Assembly (NCBI RefSeq): GCF_003384725.1
Contig: NZ_QNVV01000001.1
Location: forward strand, 186,001-250,000
Direction of reading: 5' to 3'
DNA: 64,000 nucleotides
Source: Chryseobacterium pennipullorum
Lineage (GTDB): Bacteria > Bacteroidota > Bacteroidia > Flavobacteriales > Weeksellaceae
The number at the start of each line of letters is the position of its first letter. The stretch's first letter is position 1. The position numbers and the translations under genes are program-made. The notes beneath the pieces were generated by a model. It searched no databases. It had not been told where the DNA came from and worked only from the letters and a program-made list of their open reading frames with translations. Below are positions 48,034-56,686 of this stretch, piece by piece.

Positions 48034-48213
48034 ATGAAAAAGCAGAATTTACACGAAGCTAAAAAACTGACTAAGCATCAGCTAAAATCCATCTCCGGAG
48101 GATTACTGAACTGTATGATGCTTGTTCCATGTCCACCCTGCGAATCAACTGCAGACGCCAACGGATGCACCCTGATTTCTCCACATTGTGGCCAAAAGAT
48201 CTGTAGACCTTAA
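48034..48213 (+). CDS. Double-glycine leader peptide 5 (bacteriocin-like)
   Basis: A 59-residue peptide with leader MKKQNLHEAKKLTKHQLKSI ending in SGG. The core begins LLNCMMLVPCPPC and contains DANGCTLISPHCGQKICRP. The leader is the most diverged of array 2, but the core is a near copy of peptide 4. It is 35 bases after peptide 4. Confidence 0.78.
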   Translation: MKKQNLHEAKKLTKHQLKSISGGLLNCMMLVPCPPCESTADANGCTLISPHCGQKICRP

Positions 48214-48230
48214 CTAAATCCAATATTAGT

Positions 48231-48440
48231 ATGAAAAATCAACACGTAAACAAAGGGAAAAAGCTCAACAAAAAAGAGCTAAAATCTATTACCGGCGGTA
48301 TGCTCGACTGTATGCAGCCTACCTTATGCCCGGACTGGCCTTGTGAGACTTACCCACCGGATGACCCACGGAACTGTACTAAAATTTCGGTAGGGTGTGC
48401 ACAGAAAATATGCAGACCGCATGAAACACCTATTGAGTAA
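48231..48440 (+). CDS. Double-glycine leader peptide 6 (bacteriocin-like)
   Basis: A 69-residue peptide with leader GKKLNKKELKSITGG and core MLDCMQPTLCPDWPCETY, a proline/aspartate linker, then CTKISVGCAQKICRP. Six Cys are present. It starts 17 bases after the previous stop. Confidence 0.8.
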   Translation: MKNQHVNKGKKLNKKELKSITGGMLDCMQPTLCPDWPCETYPPDDPRNCTKISVGCAQKICRPHETPIE

Positions 48441-48468
48441 ACACCATAATCATTCTAAAACCAACCCT

Positions 48469-48666
48469 ATGAAAAACACTCATCTAAACACAGGAAAAAA
48501 GCTCAACAAAAAAGAATTGAAAACCATTAAAGGAGGATTGCTCAACTGTATACAGCCGGTATTATGTCCTGTGCTGCCCTGCGAACCATCCTCAGACCCG
48601 TATGGATGTACGATTATTTCGATGGCATGTGCACAAAAGGAGTGCAGACCACAACCTATAGAGTAA
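48469..48666 (+). CDS. Double-glycine leader peptide 7 (bacteriocin-like)
   Basis: A 65-residue peptide with leader GKKLNKKELKTIKGG and core LLNCIQPVLCPVLPCEPS, then CTIISMACAQKECRP. Six Cys are present. It closely resembles peptide 6. An upstream in-frame ATG is not preferred because the leader fixes the start. Confidence 0.8.
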   Translation: MKNTHLNTGKKLNKKELKTIKGGLLNCIQPVLCPVLPCEPSSDPYGCTIISMACAQKECRPQPIE

Positions 48667-48697
48667 GAATAATTCTAACCCATTAAAAACGAACCCC

Positions 48698-48868
48698 ATG
48701 AAAAACCAACCCTTCCATAAAGGAAAAAAATTAAACAAAAAGGAATTAAAGACCATCACAGGCGGATTGATCAGCTGTGTTGACCTGACAACCGGCCGAT
48801 GCAGAATAACAGGCACCATCTGTGCTGAACGCCAATGCAGATTTGTCCCGGAACCTCACTTGCCTTAA
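48698..48868 (+). CDS. Double-glycine leader peptide 8 (bacteriocin-like)
   Basis: A 56-residue peptide with leader GKKLNKKELKTITGG and core LISCVDLTTGRCRITGTICA followed by ERQCRFVP. Four Cys only, in the pattern seen in peptide 2 of array 1. Confidence 0.78.
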   Translation: MKNQPFHKGKKLNKKELKTITGGLISCVDLTTGRCRITGTICAERQCRFVPEPHLP

Positions 48869-48913
48869 TTCGACAGTGAGCTCAATAAAAATAACTTATA
48901 AATCATCAATATT

Positions 48914-49072
48914 ATGAAAAATCACAATCTAAACAACGGAAAAAAACTGAATAAAAAACAATTAAGGGTCATTACGGGAGGAAAAGAAATGTGCTTACTC
49001 GCTGACCTGACCTGCAAAAGAATTTCGTTTGCCTGTGCAGAACCGCAATGCCAGCCGGGTATTGAAATTTAA
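48914..49072 (+). CDS. Double-glycine leader peptide 9 (bacteriocin-like)
   Basis: A 52-residue peptide with leader GKKLNKKQLRVITGG and core KEMCLLADLTCKRISFACAE followed by PQCQPG. Four Cys. It is the last gene of array 2 and is followed by a strong terminator. Confidence 0.78.
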   Translation: MKNHNLNNGKKLNKKQLRVITGGKEMCLLADLTCKRISFACAEPQCQPGIEI

Positions 49073-49138
49073 GAACTATAAAAATGATAATGATCCCGGA
49101 TCTAAACAAAAGATCCGTCAGCATCATCAATAAGTATG

Positions 49139-49170
49139 AAATCGCTTTCCGGCTGGAAAGCGATTTTTTT
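49139..49170 (+). terminator. Terminator of GG-peptide array 2
   Basis: Perfect 10-bp stem ATCGCTTTCC and GGAAAGCGAT with a 4-nt loop, followed by a T run. Confidence 0.85.
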
Positions 49171-49174
49171 ATGG

Positions 49175-49426
49175 CTAAACAACAGTTTGTCCTACCCTCT
49201 CCAGGATCCATTTTCCTTTTACATATTCCACAGTATCATCAGAGGTGGAGCTGCGGTCAGAAGCATAGATATAAAAGACATCCGGATCCTGATCATTTCT
49301 CTGGATTCTGGAAATGCTTCTGTTTGTTAAGTCTGTCATTCCAGCCAAGTAAGTTTGTTTGCTCTTATTCTCGAAAATTAAATTATATCGTTGAGGCCTA
49401 TCATACCGGCTGTGACAATTTTCATC
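49175..49426 (-). pseudogene. Possible gene remnant (C-terminal fragment)
   Basis: A minus-strand frame of about 83 codons, open from an in-frame stop at 49427-49429 to a stop at 49175-49177. It reads like real protein: RYNLIFENKSKQTYLAGMTD, then NDQDPDVFYIYASDRSSTSD, then VEYVKGKWILERVGQTVV. It has no ATG before residue 39 and no promoter, and ychF lies just upstream. It may be the remains of a lost gene. No family is recognised. Confidence 0.35.
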
Positions 49427-49507
49427 CTAAAAGTTGAGTATATGAATGCAAAAAACGCCCCCACATTCATGGAAGCGCTTTTTTATAAACTAACTTTAAT
49501 ATTTCTT

Positions 49508-50599
49508 TTATACGTTGAATCTGAAGTGCATGATGTCTCCATCCTGAACGATATATTCTTTACCTTCCACAGAAAGCTTTCCGGCTTCTTTGATCTTTAC
49601 TTCAGAACCGTAATGGATGTAATCATTGTACTTGATCACTTCTGCACGGATAAAACCTTTTTCGAAGTCTGTGTGGATCACTCCAGCTGCCTGAGGCGCT
49701 GTCCATCCCTGCCCGATTGTCCAGGCTCTCACTTCTTTTACTCCTGCTGTGAAATAGGTCTGAAGTTTCAGAAGGTCATAGGCTTTTCTGATCAGACGGT
49801 TTACTCCCGGCTCAGTAAGACCTAGCTCATCAAGGAAAATTTCTCTTTCCTCAAAGGTTTCTAGCTCGTTGATATCAGCTTCTATCTGGGCTGCTAATAC
49901 TACAACTTCAGCTCCTTCATTTTTAGCCATCTCCTCGATCTTAGCAATCCAGTCGTTTCCGTTTTTGATAGAATTTTCATCTACATTACAAACGTAAAGC
50001 ACCGGCTTATTCGTTAACAGCTGAACTTCTCCTATTATTGACTGTGTGAAATCATCAGTCGCAAATTCTCTGGCATTCTTTCCATCTTCAAGGAATTTCT
50101 GAAGATTCTGAAGCGTTTCATATGTAAGAATATCTTCCTTTTTCCCGGATTTGATGAATTTTTTAGCCTTTTCAACTGCTTTTCCTACCGTTTCAAGGTC
50201 TTTCAGCTGCAACTCAATATCAATAATTTCCTTATCTCTCAAAGGGTCTACAGAACCTTCAACGTGAACAATATTACCATTATCGAAGCATCTTAAAACG
50301 TGGATGATTGCTTCACACTCTCTGATATTCGCCAGGAACTGGTTCCCCAATCCTTCTCCTTTGCTGGCTCCTTTTACAAGACCTGCAATATCAACAATCT
50401 CTACAACAGCCGGTAAAACTCTTTCTGGTTTTACGATTTTTTCCAGTTCAAACAATCTCTGATCCGGTACTGATACCGTCCCAAGGTTAGGTTCAATAGT
50501 ACAGAAAGGATAGTTTGCCGACTGAGCTTTTGCGTTGCTCAGACAGTTAAAAAGAGTTGATTTACCTACATTCGGCAGGCCTACGATTCCACATTTCAT
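49508..50599 (-). CDS. ychF: Redox-regulated ATPase YchF (OBG family)
   Basis: A 363-residue P-loop protein. It begins MKCGIVGLPNVGKSTLFNCL (Walker A), and VEIVDIAGLVKGASKGEGLG carries the OBG-type DxxG loop. The base-specific motif is NVDE in place of NKxD, the reason YchF prefers ATP over GTP. A coiled coil and a TGS-like C-terminal domain (IHTDFEKGFIRAEVI) follow. It binds ribosomes and takes part in the oxidative stress response. A TATCTTTG -7 box lies at 50698-50705, leaving a leader of about 90 bases. Confidence 0.96.
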   Translation of the reverse strand: MKCGIVGLPNVGKSTLFNCLSNAKAQSANYPFCTIEPNLGTVSVPDQRLFELEKIVKPERVLPAVVEIVDIAGLVKGASKGEGLGNQFLANIRECEAIIHVLRCFDNGNIVHVEGSVDPLRDKEIIDIELQLKDLETVGKAVEKAKKFIKSGKKEDILTYETLQNLQKFLEDGKNAREFATDDFTQSIIGEVQLLTNKPVLYVCNVDENSIKNGNDWIAKIEEMAKNEGAEVVVLAAQIEADINELETFEEREIFLDELGLTEPGVNRLIRKAYDLLKLQTYFTAGVKEVRAWTIGQGWTAPQAAGVIHTDFEKGFIRAEVIKYNDYIHYGSEVKIKEAGKLSVEGKEYIVQDGDIMHFRFNV

Positions 50600-50731
50600 A
50601 TTGTAAAATTCAAAGTTTAAGGTTTAGGTTTGAGGTTCAATGCGTGAGGAATAAAGCTGCATGTGCTTTTTATCTGCGCTGTTGAACTTTCAGCGTGCAA
50701 AGATAGTGAATTTTAAGGGAGTTTCATAATA

Positions 50732-50763
50732 AAAAAATCTACCAGAAGTCTGGCAGATTTTCA
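50732..50763 (-). terminator. Terminator after the ferritin gene
   Basis: On the minus strand, AATCTGCCAG and CTGGTAGATT (one mismatch) with a 4-nt loop, followed by seven T. Confidence 0.75.
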
Positions 50764-50788
50764 AATAATTTTATTTCGAGTTTTGTGT

Positions 50789-51340
50789 TTATGGATTGTT
50801 TCCGGTAGCCTCCTGAGCCAGCGGAACATCATTAGGGGCTTCCTGCAGGGTTTTGTCCAGCGTAAATAAAGACTCATCTGTCGCTCTGTCTCCGCCTGCA
50901 ATTTTCAACTTGTCGATCAAATTCTGAGCAAGGGTCTCCTCTTCAATCTGCTCCTGCACAAACCACTGCATAAAGTTCCATGTTGCCCAATCTTTCTCTT
51001 CCATGGACAGGTCCACAATTCTGTAAATAGCTGTTGTATTGTCTACTTCATGTTTAAAAACGCCGTCAAAACAGGCTGTAAGATTTTCAGGATCTGCCGG
51101 TGGCGCCGGTATTGCATCTACTTTTGGTTTTCCGCCTCTGTTTAGAACATATTCCATGAATTTGAGTGAATGGTTTCTTTCTTCCTGGGCATGTCTGTAC
51201 AGGAAATTGGCAATCCCCTGGTAGCCTTTGTCATCTGCCCATATTCCATAAGATAAAAAAACGTGTGATGCATGAATTTCTTTATTCATCTGATCACTAA
51301 GTGCTTTTTCCATGTTTGCGGAAAGTCTGTTAGTATTCAT
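50789..51340 (-). CDS. ftnA: Ferritin
   Basis: A 183-residue iron-storage protein forming a 24-subunit shell. The ferroxidase ligands are visible in MNKEIHASHVFLSYG (Glu) and HAQEERNHSLKFMEY (Glu and His), with QWFVQEQIEEETLAQNLIDKL further on. The C-terminus is longer than that of E. coli FtnA and rich in Pro and Asn (EATGNNP). It is a single-gene unit; the 5' region (51341-51480) is A/T rich. Confidence 0.95.
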   Translation of the reverse strand: MNTNRLSANMEKALSDQMNKEIHASHVFLSYGIWADDKGYQGIANFLYRHAQEERNHSLKFMEYVLNRGGKPKVDAIPAPPADPENLTACFDGVFKHEVDNTTAIYRIVDLSMEEKDWATWNFMQWFVQEQIEEETLAQNLIDKLKIAGGDRATDESLFTLDKTLQEAPNDVPLAQEATGNNP

Positions 51341-51480
51341 AATGTTACATTTTGGTGATTATGGATCTAATCATGCAAAAATGATTCCGCTACCATGTAT
51401 CATGCAACCATAATCTTTTATTCCCGCTTTTTATTCAACTGAAAAACAAGAGTTTAAACTCTTAATTTATAGCTATTCTA

Positions 51481-51508
51481 AAATAAAACCCGGTCCTGCA
51501 GGACCGGG
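51481..51508 (-). terminator. Terminator after the GHL10 gene
   Basis: A perfect 20-bp palindrome (CCCGGTCCTGCAGGACCGGG) followed on the minus strand by TTTTATTTT. It lies 45 bases after the GHL10 stop. Confidence 0.8.
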
Positions 51509-51552
51509 AGTCATATTGTTGGTAACAGAACCTGCTACATTTTTTCAGAAGA

Positions 51553-53142
51553 CTATTTTATTTTCTTCGCCATATAATCGCTTTCATTTCCTAATCTGTC
51601 AATTGCTTTGATTGCAACTCCGTTTAATTTTTTTCCGTCTTTAAACTTAGGAATATCTTTTGAAAGGGTATCCAATGTTAGAATCTCGGTCTGCCATACT
51701 CCGTTGTACTGGGTAAAAAGCACCCACTGAAACACATCACCGATCTTTTTTGTACTCCAGCTAGCCTGTACAGAGCTCCCGCTGTCTGCAATGAAAAGCG
51801 TCGGAGTCTGGAGTGGAACGGTTTTTATCCAGGGAGACTTCGGTACCAGTGCCTTTTCAGTGTAAGGCCCGTTTTTAAGAGCCGGCAGCATATTCGGGTT
51901 TTTTGTAAGACCTGCAATACTCCAGTGAATTTCCCCGGCATCATTTTTCAGAATACGTCTTGAGATTTCAATCTGATTTTTAATTTCCGAAGGGCGGTCT
52001 GACACTTTGATTTCAACGGTATTCAATCCCGGCCAAAGATGGCGGTTCATGGTATTTTCACCCTGCCACCAGCTGAGAAGGGATTCAAATCCCTGTCCTT
52101 TGGAATCTATCGGCCAATACAGCTGGGGTGAGAAATAATCTACCCAGCCCCTGTTTAACCACAGTTTGGCATCTGCATAGAGCTCATCATACTGTGAAGA
52201 ACCAACAATTCCTGCCGGATATCCCGGTTTCCAGATCCCAAACGGGCTGATCCCGAATCTCACATTATTTTTTTCTGCATGTATTTCTTTGTAGATACGC
52301 TCAACGAATTTGTTCACGTTATCTCTCCTCCAGTCTGCCCTTGACAGGGTACCTCCGCTGCTCACATAAGCATTCCAGCTTGCATGATCCGGGAAGTCAG
52401 CTCCCCTGTTATAGGTTGCATACGGATAGAAATAATCGTCAAAATGAACGGCATCTATATCATATCTTTTTACAATATCTTTTACCACATTCGACACATG
52501 CCCCTGAGTCTTTGGATTGGCAGGGTCAAACCAATACATTCCGTTCTTCAGTCTCACGACAATATCGGAAAGCTTGCTGGCCATTGACAGATTATTTACT
52601 GTACCTCCATTGGTATGGTGGGCACGGTAAGGGTTGAGCCATACATGCAGCTCCAGCCCTCTTTTATGAGCTTCTTCTATCCAAAACTGAAGCGGATCAT
52701 AATTCGGATATGGCGCTGTTCCGGTGGATCCTGTAAGAAAGTATGACCAGGGTTCTATATTACTTGTATACAATGCATCTGCAGAGGGTCTGATCTGAAA
52801 AATTGCCGCGTTGAAATTGTTATCTTTCAGCATATCCAGCATGCTGATGGCCTCAGCTTTTTGCTGATCTACGGTCAGGTCATTTCTTGATGGCCAGTTG
52901 ATGTTGGCAACGCTTGCGATCCATGCACCGCGAAATTCACGTTTTATTTCCGGAAGTGTGGTTCTGAAAGTGTCGTCTGCAGAAGCGGGAATTGTAGTTA
53001 TGGGTTTAGGGGGTGTGGTATTGTTTTTAGGTTGAGTGGTATTTTTGGAGGGAGGAGTTGTTACAACATTGTTCTGAACTGAACATGAAATGCTGTATGA
53101 TGCTAAAACACCTGATAAAACAATTAGCTTTAATTTCTTCAT
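51553..53142 (-). CDS. Glycoside hydrolase family 10-like lipoprotein (GHL10/DUF187)
   Basis: A 529-residue exported protein. The lipobox is LASYSISC after a signal peptide, so it should be a lipoprotein. A Thr/Pro-rich linker (residues 26-55) is followed by REFRGAWIASVANINWPS, FNAAIFQIRPSADALYTS, and LELHVWLNPYRAHH, which are the DUF187 TIM-barrel blocks. DAVHFDDYFYPYAT carries likely catalytic acids. YcdX-like GHL10 proteins act on glycan chains, perhaps peptidoglycan; the substrate is unproven. I chose the ATG at 53142; one at 53148 is equally possible. Confidence 0.9.
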   Translation of the reverse strand: MKKLKLIVLSGVLASYSISCSVQNNVVTTPPSKNTTQPKNNTTPPKPITTIPASADDTFRTTLPEIKREFRGAWIASVANINWPSRNDLTVDQQKAEAISMLDMLKDNNFNAAIFQIRPSADALYTSNIEPWSYFLTGSTGTAPYPNYDPLQFWIEEAHKRGLELHVWLNPYRAHHTNGGTVNNLSMASKLSDIVVRLKNGMYWFDPANPKTQGHVSNVVKDIVKRYDIDAVHFDDYFYPYATYNRGADFPDHASWNAYVSSGGTLSRADWRRDNVNKFVERIYKEIHAEKNNVRFGISPFGIWKPGYPAGIVGSSQYDELYADAKLWLNRGWVDYFSPQLYWPIDSKGQGFESLLSWWQGENTMNRHLWPGLNTVEIKVSDRPSEIKNQIEISRRILKNDAGEIHWSIAGLTKNPNMLPALKNGPYTEKALVPKSPWIKTVPLQTPTLFIADSGSSVQASWSTKKIGDVFQWVLFTQYNGVWQTEILTLDTLSKDIPKFKDGKKLNGVAIKAIDRLGNESDYMAKKIK

Positions 53143-53230
53143 TCTCATAGTTTCAAAACTACTTTACGTTTATTTTTTTATTTCTTAGAGATTATTATGC
53201 CAAAATAATCATTTAATAGGTTATCACAGA

Positions 53231-53258
53231 AAAAAAGCCCCGAAAAATCGAGGCTTTG
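53231..53258 (-). terminator. Terminator after typA
   Basis: On the minus strand, AAAGCCTCG and CGGGGCTTT with a 6-nt loop, followed by a T run. It is about 22 bases after the typA stop. Confidence 0.8.
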
Positions 53259-53279
53259 ATTTTATAGATAAGAATTGTA

Positions 53280-55085
53280 TTAAGCTTTCGCTGATCTTTC
53301 CAATCTTTTTCTTTCTTCTTCAGAAAGGATTTTCTTTCTCATTCTGATAAAGTTCGGAGTAACCTCAATGGCTTCGTCACCCTGGATGTATTCCATACAT
53401 TCTTCCAGTGAGAATAAGATTTTCGGAGCAACACCGGTATCTTTATCTTTTCCGGAAGCTCTCATGTTGTTCAGCTGTTTTGCTTCTACAATATTTACCA
53501 CAAGATCTCCAGGCTTATTCTGCTCACCGATAATCATCCCTGTGTAGATTTCCTCACCCGGATCCACAAAGAACTTCCCTCTATCCTGTAGTTTTGCAAT
53601 AGAATATTCTGTAGCCGGACCTGTCGTCTTGCTGATCAGTACCCCATTGTTTCTTCCAGGAATAGCTCCTTTGTAAGGCTTATATTCTGTGAAACGGTGT
53701 GCCATAATAGCTTCCCCTGCAGTAGCCGTTAACATCTGAGAACGCAATCCGATTAAACCTCTTGAAGGAATTTCGAATTCCATATGCTGCATTTCACCTT
53801 TGGTTTCCATAATGTGAAGGTCACCTTTTCTCTGTGTTGCCAAATCGATTACTCTTGAAGCAAATTCTTCAGGAACATCTACAACCAAAGATTCATAAGG
53901 CTCGCATCTTTCCCCATCAATTTCTCTGAAGATAACCTGCGGCTGACCGATGGTCATTTCATATCCTTCTCTTCTCATGGTTTCGATCAAAACGGAAAGG
54001 TGAAGGATACCTCTACCAAAAACAAGGAATGTGTTGGCATCATCAGTTTGCTGAACTCTTAATGCAAGGTTTTTCTCAAGTTCTTTTGTTAATCTTTCTT
54101 TCAGGTGATTAGAGGTAACATATTTACCGTCTTTACCAAAGAAAGGTGAGTTGTTGATAGAGAACGTCATGTTCAGTGTAGGCTCATCAATAGCCGTTCT
54201 TTCCAATGGTTCAGGATTTTCAAGATCTACGAATGAATCACCGATCTGGAAAGCGTCAAAACCTACTACAGCACAGATATCTCCTGCCTGTACTTCAGTT
54301 ACTTTTTTCTTTCCTAATCCTTCGAAAACATAAAGCTCCTTTACTTTTCCTTTTACAATTTTACCATCTGCCTGAGCAAGACCGATCCACTGGGATTCTT
54401 TAATCTCTCCTCTAGTTACTTTCCCGATTGCAATTCTTCCTAAGAAAGAAGAGAAATCCAAAGAAGTAATCTGCATCTGAAGGCTTCCTTCCGTTACTTT
54501 TGGTTCCGGAACGTATTGCAGGATACCATCCAATAATGGTAATATATCTTCCGTCTGTTCTAATGAAGTGTTGAACCAACCTTGTTTTGAAGATCCGTAG
54601 AATGTAGGGAAATCCAGCTGCTCTTCTGTAGCATCAAGGTTGAAGAACAAATCAAATACTTTATCGTGAACTTCGTCAGGACGACAGTTTGGTTTGTCTA
54701 CTTTATTGATCACCACCAATGGTCTTAATCCCAACTCCAAAGCTTTCTGAAGCACGAATCTCGTTTGCGGCATCGGTCCTTCGAACGCATCCACCAACAA
54801 AATAACTCCATCAGCCATTTTTAATACTCTCTCTACTTCTCCACCGAAATCCGCGTGACCAGGAGTATCAATTACGTTAATTTTTGTGTCTTTATAAGTA
54901 ACAGAAATATTCTTGGATAAGATGGTAATCCCCCTTTCTCTTTCAAGATCGTTGTTATCCATAATTAACTCTCCACTCTCCTGATTTTCTCTGAAAATAT
55001 TGGTAGCGTGAATGATTTTGTCAACCAAAGTCGTCTTCCCGTGGTCAACGTGTGCGATAATCGCAATATTTCTAATGTTTTGCAT
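53280..55085 (-). CDS. typA: Translational GTPase TypA/BipA
   Basis: A 601-residue ribosome-associated GTPase. G1 is AHVDHGKTTLVDK, G3 is DTPGHADFGGEV, and G4 is NKVDKPN. A beta-barrel domain II follows, then EF-G-like domains III and V and the BipA-specific C-terminal region. It aids 50S assembly and stress growth. A TATTTTTG -7 box at 55104-55111 lies just upstream, giving a short leader. Confidence 0.96.
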   Translation of the reverse strand: MQNIRNIAIIAHVDHGKTTLVDKIIHATNIFRENQESGELIMDNNDLERERGITILSKNISVTYKDTKINVIDTPGHADFGGEVERVLKMADGVILLVDAFEGPMPQTRFVLQKALELGLRPLVVINKVDKPNCRPDEVHDKVFDLFFNLDATEEQLDFPTFYGSSKQGWFNTSLEQTEDILPLLDGILQYVPEPKVTEGSLQMQITSLDFSSFLGRIAIGKVTRGEIKESQWIGLAQADGKIVKGKVKELYVFEGLGKKKVTEVQAGDICAVVGFDAFQIGDSFVDLENPEPLERTAIDEPTLNMTFSINNSPFFGKDGKYVTSNHLKERLTKELEKNLALRVQQTDDANTFLVFGRGILHLSVLIETMRREGYEMTIGQPQVIFREIDGERCEPYESLVVDVPEEFASRVIDLATQRKGDLHIMETKGEMQHMEFEIPSRGLIGLRSQMLTATAGEAIMAHRFTEYKPYKGAIPGRNNGVLISKTTGPATEYSIAKLQDRGKFFVDPGEEIYTGMIIGEQNKPGDLVVNIVEAKQLNNMRASGKDKDTGVAPKILFSLEECMEYIQGDEAIEVTPNFIRMRKKILSEEERKRLERSAKA

Positions 55086-55218
55086 AAAAGATTTTTACGG
55101 GTGCAAAAATAGTGATTTTAAATGAAAAATAGTTTTGTTATATAAATATTTAATATTATGTTTAAAATACTTATTTACAGACTGATAAAAAATACTGCTC
55201 AAAAAGTATCGTTTAAGG

Positions 55219-55431
55219 TCATTTATATACACCTATTAATTCACATGAATCGGTTACAGGTGGTTCTCCACATGCAATGGCAAACTCACGCACTGCCGGA
55301 AACTTCTGTTCCCCATCCCATCTCACAAAGCGTGAGTCCGGATCCTGGCATCTTACCATTTCTTTTACAGTTCCTCCATGAACTGTTTTTATGTCACTTT
55401 TCGAAAATTTTCCTAAATTTCGTCATAGCAT
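55219..55431 (-). pseudogene. Broken GG-leader peptide gene
   Basis: Read from 55431 the frame is ATG CTA TGA, then an open run coding for RNLGKFSKSDIKTVHGG followed by TVKEMVRCQDPDSRFVRWDG and a tail to ELIGVYK and a TGA stop at 55219-55221. The LGKxSKSDIKTVxGG block matches double-glycine leaders of the bacteriocin-like type. Only the TGA at codon 3 breaks it. An alternative ATG at 55426 is out of frame and would need a frameshift. A TATCTTTA box sits upstream. It is probably a pseudogene. Confidence 0.45.
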
Positions 55432-55631
55432 AATCTTTTGGTTTTCAACAATAAAGATATCAAAAAAAACATCTATAAAAGATTATTTATCTTAAAAAGA
55501 TTCAACTATTGATAAGCATTCCACCATCAATGATATTTCCGCAGGAACACTAACAAAGGAAAATGATATCTGTATGATAATCAGAGGAAATTCTTTAAAA
55601 ATGTACAGGTTTATCTCGAAGAATAGGTCAA

Positions 55632-55886
55632 TCAATGCCTTATTAGCCTGTACAATACAACCAGATCAATCAAAACCACCAGGATAAATTTTACAAGAAA
55701 TGATTTTTTAGAAACTTTATGGTTGAAGAGGATCATGCTGCAGGCAGCGCCTGCAAAGCCTCCTGCCAGTGAAAGTCCTAAAAGGACATGCTCCGGAATT
55801 CTCCGATGATGCCGCTTTGCCTTATACTTATCCAAGCCAAAAATTCCAAAGGTAAGCAGGTTTATAATCAGCAGAAAAAAAATCAT
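55632..55886 (-). CDS. DUF1294 membrane protein
   Basis: An 84-residue protein with DUF1294 features: IINLLTFGIFGLDKYKAKRH, RRIPEHVLLGLSLAGGFAGA and a Lys-rich middle, with three hydrophobic spans. The function is unknown. I chose the ATG at 55886 because the family begins here; upstream in-frame ATGs at 55988 and 56048 would add a tail that overlaps the next gene. Confidence 0.8.
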   Translation of the reverse strand: MIFFLLIINLLTFGIFGLDKYKAKRHHRRIPEHVLLGLSLAGGFAGAACSMILFNHKVSKKSFLVKFILVVLIDLVVLYRLIRH

Positions 55887-56007
55887 CTTCAGTCTCAATT
55901 TGCCACAAATATAAAATATTATCCCTGATATGATGGAAACGACACTGTCATAAAAAAAGATCCGGTGTTCTACTTCCGAATCTTTCATATTTTTACACAG
56001 TGGTATT

Positions 56008-56541
56008 TTAATGCTTGCCTTCGTTGATCTCCTCAACCATTTTAGCATTGAAGGCAGGCAGATCTTTTGGGGTTCTGCTTGTCACCAGCCCTTGATCAAC
56101 AATCACTTCCTGATCTTCCCAATGGGCACCGGCATTTATAAGATCTTTGCTAATCGAGTTGACAGAAGTCATATTTCTACCATTGACCACCTCAGCATTG
56201 ATCAGGATCTGTGGTCCGTGACAGATGGCCGCCACCGGCTTACTTTGCACAAAGAAATCTTTGACGAAAGATAAAGCTTTATCATTGGTTCTTAACTGAT
56301 CGGGATTGATTACTCCACCGGGAAGAACCAAAGCATCATAATCCGAAGCAGCTGCCTCATCCAGGGTTTTATCTACAGGATAGTCTTTTCCCCAATCCTT
56401 TTCTGCCCACGCTTTAATGGCCCCCGGTTCCGGGCTTATAATATGGGTAGTCCAGCCCTGCTGTTCAAGATGTTCTTTCGGTGACTGAAGTTCACTTTCC
56501 TCAAAGCCATGAGTGGCCAGAATTGCAATCTTTTTTGACAT
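56008..56541 (-). CDS. Type 1 glutamine amidotransferase, PfpI/YhbO-like
   Basis: A 177-residue DJ-1/PfpI protein. The nucleophile elbow AICHGPQILINAEVV has the Cys (about residue 104), and LVLPGGVINPDQLR gives the Gly-rich segment. It is closer to the PfpI/YhbO branch than the DJ-1 protein at 5085. Roles proposed for the branch are protein deglycation and stress protection. It may be co-transcribed with DUF1294. Confidence 0.9.
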   Translation of the reverse strand: MSKKIAILATHGFEESELQSPKEHLEQQGWTTHIISPEPGAIKAWAEKDWGKDYPVDKTLDEAAASDYDALVLPGGVINPDQLRTNDKALSFVKDFFVQSKPVAAICHGPQILINAEVVNGRNMTSVNSISKDLINAGAHWEDQEVIVDQGLVTSRTPKDLPAFNAKMVEEINEGKH

Positions 56542-56635
56542 AATATATGATTTTAGGTATTATGTTAACTTAAGAGAAAAAATAATGCCGTCCGGCAGTT
56601 AGTGAATGCCAAAAAAAGTTAAAAATATACCACAA

Positions 56636-56662
56636 AAAAGCCGCTTTACTTAAAAGCGGCCC
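56636..56662 (-). terminator. Terminator after the YceI gene
   Basis: Stem GCCGCTTT and AAAGCGGC with a 5-nt loop. Read on the minus strand it is followed by a T run. Confidence 0.8.
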
Positions 56663-56686
56663 CTGTACATCCTGTATCGGTTACAG

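Noticed and set aside
49084..49437. A 117-codon plus-strand frame after the peptide array
   Set aside because: It crosses the array terminator, and the minus strand reads more like protein in the same stretch.
55158..55433. A 91-codon plus-strand frame in the typA-DUF1294 gap
   Set aside because: It has no recognisable features, and the opposite strand carries the GG-leader remnant, which explains the openness.
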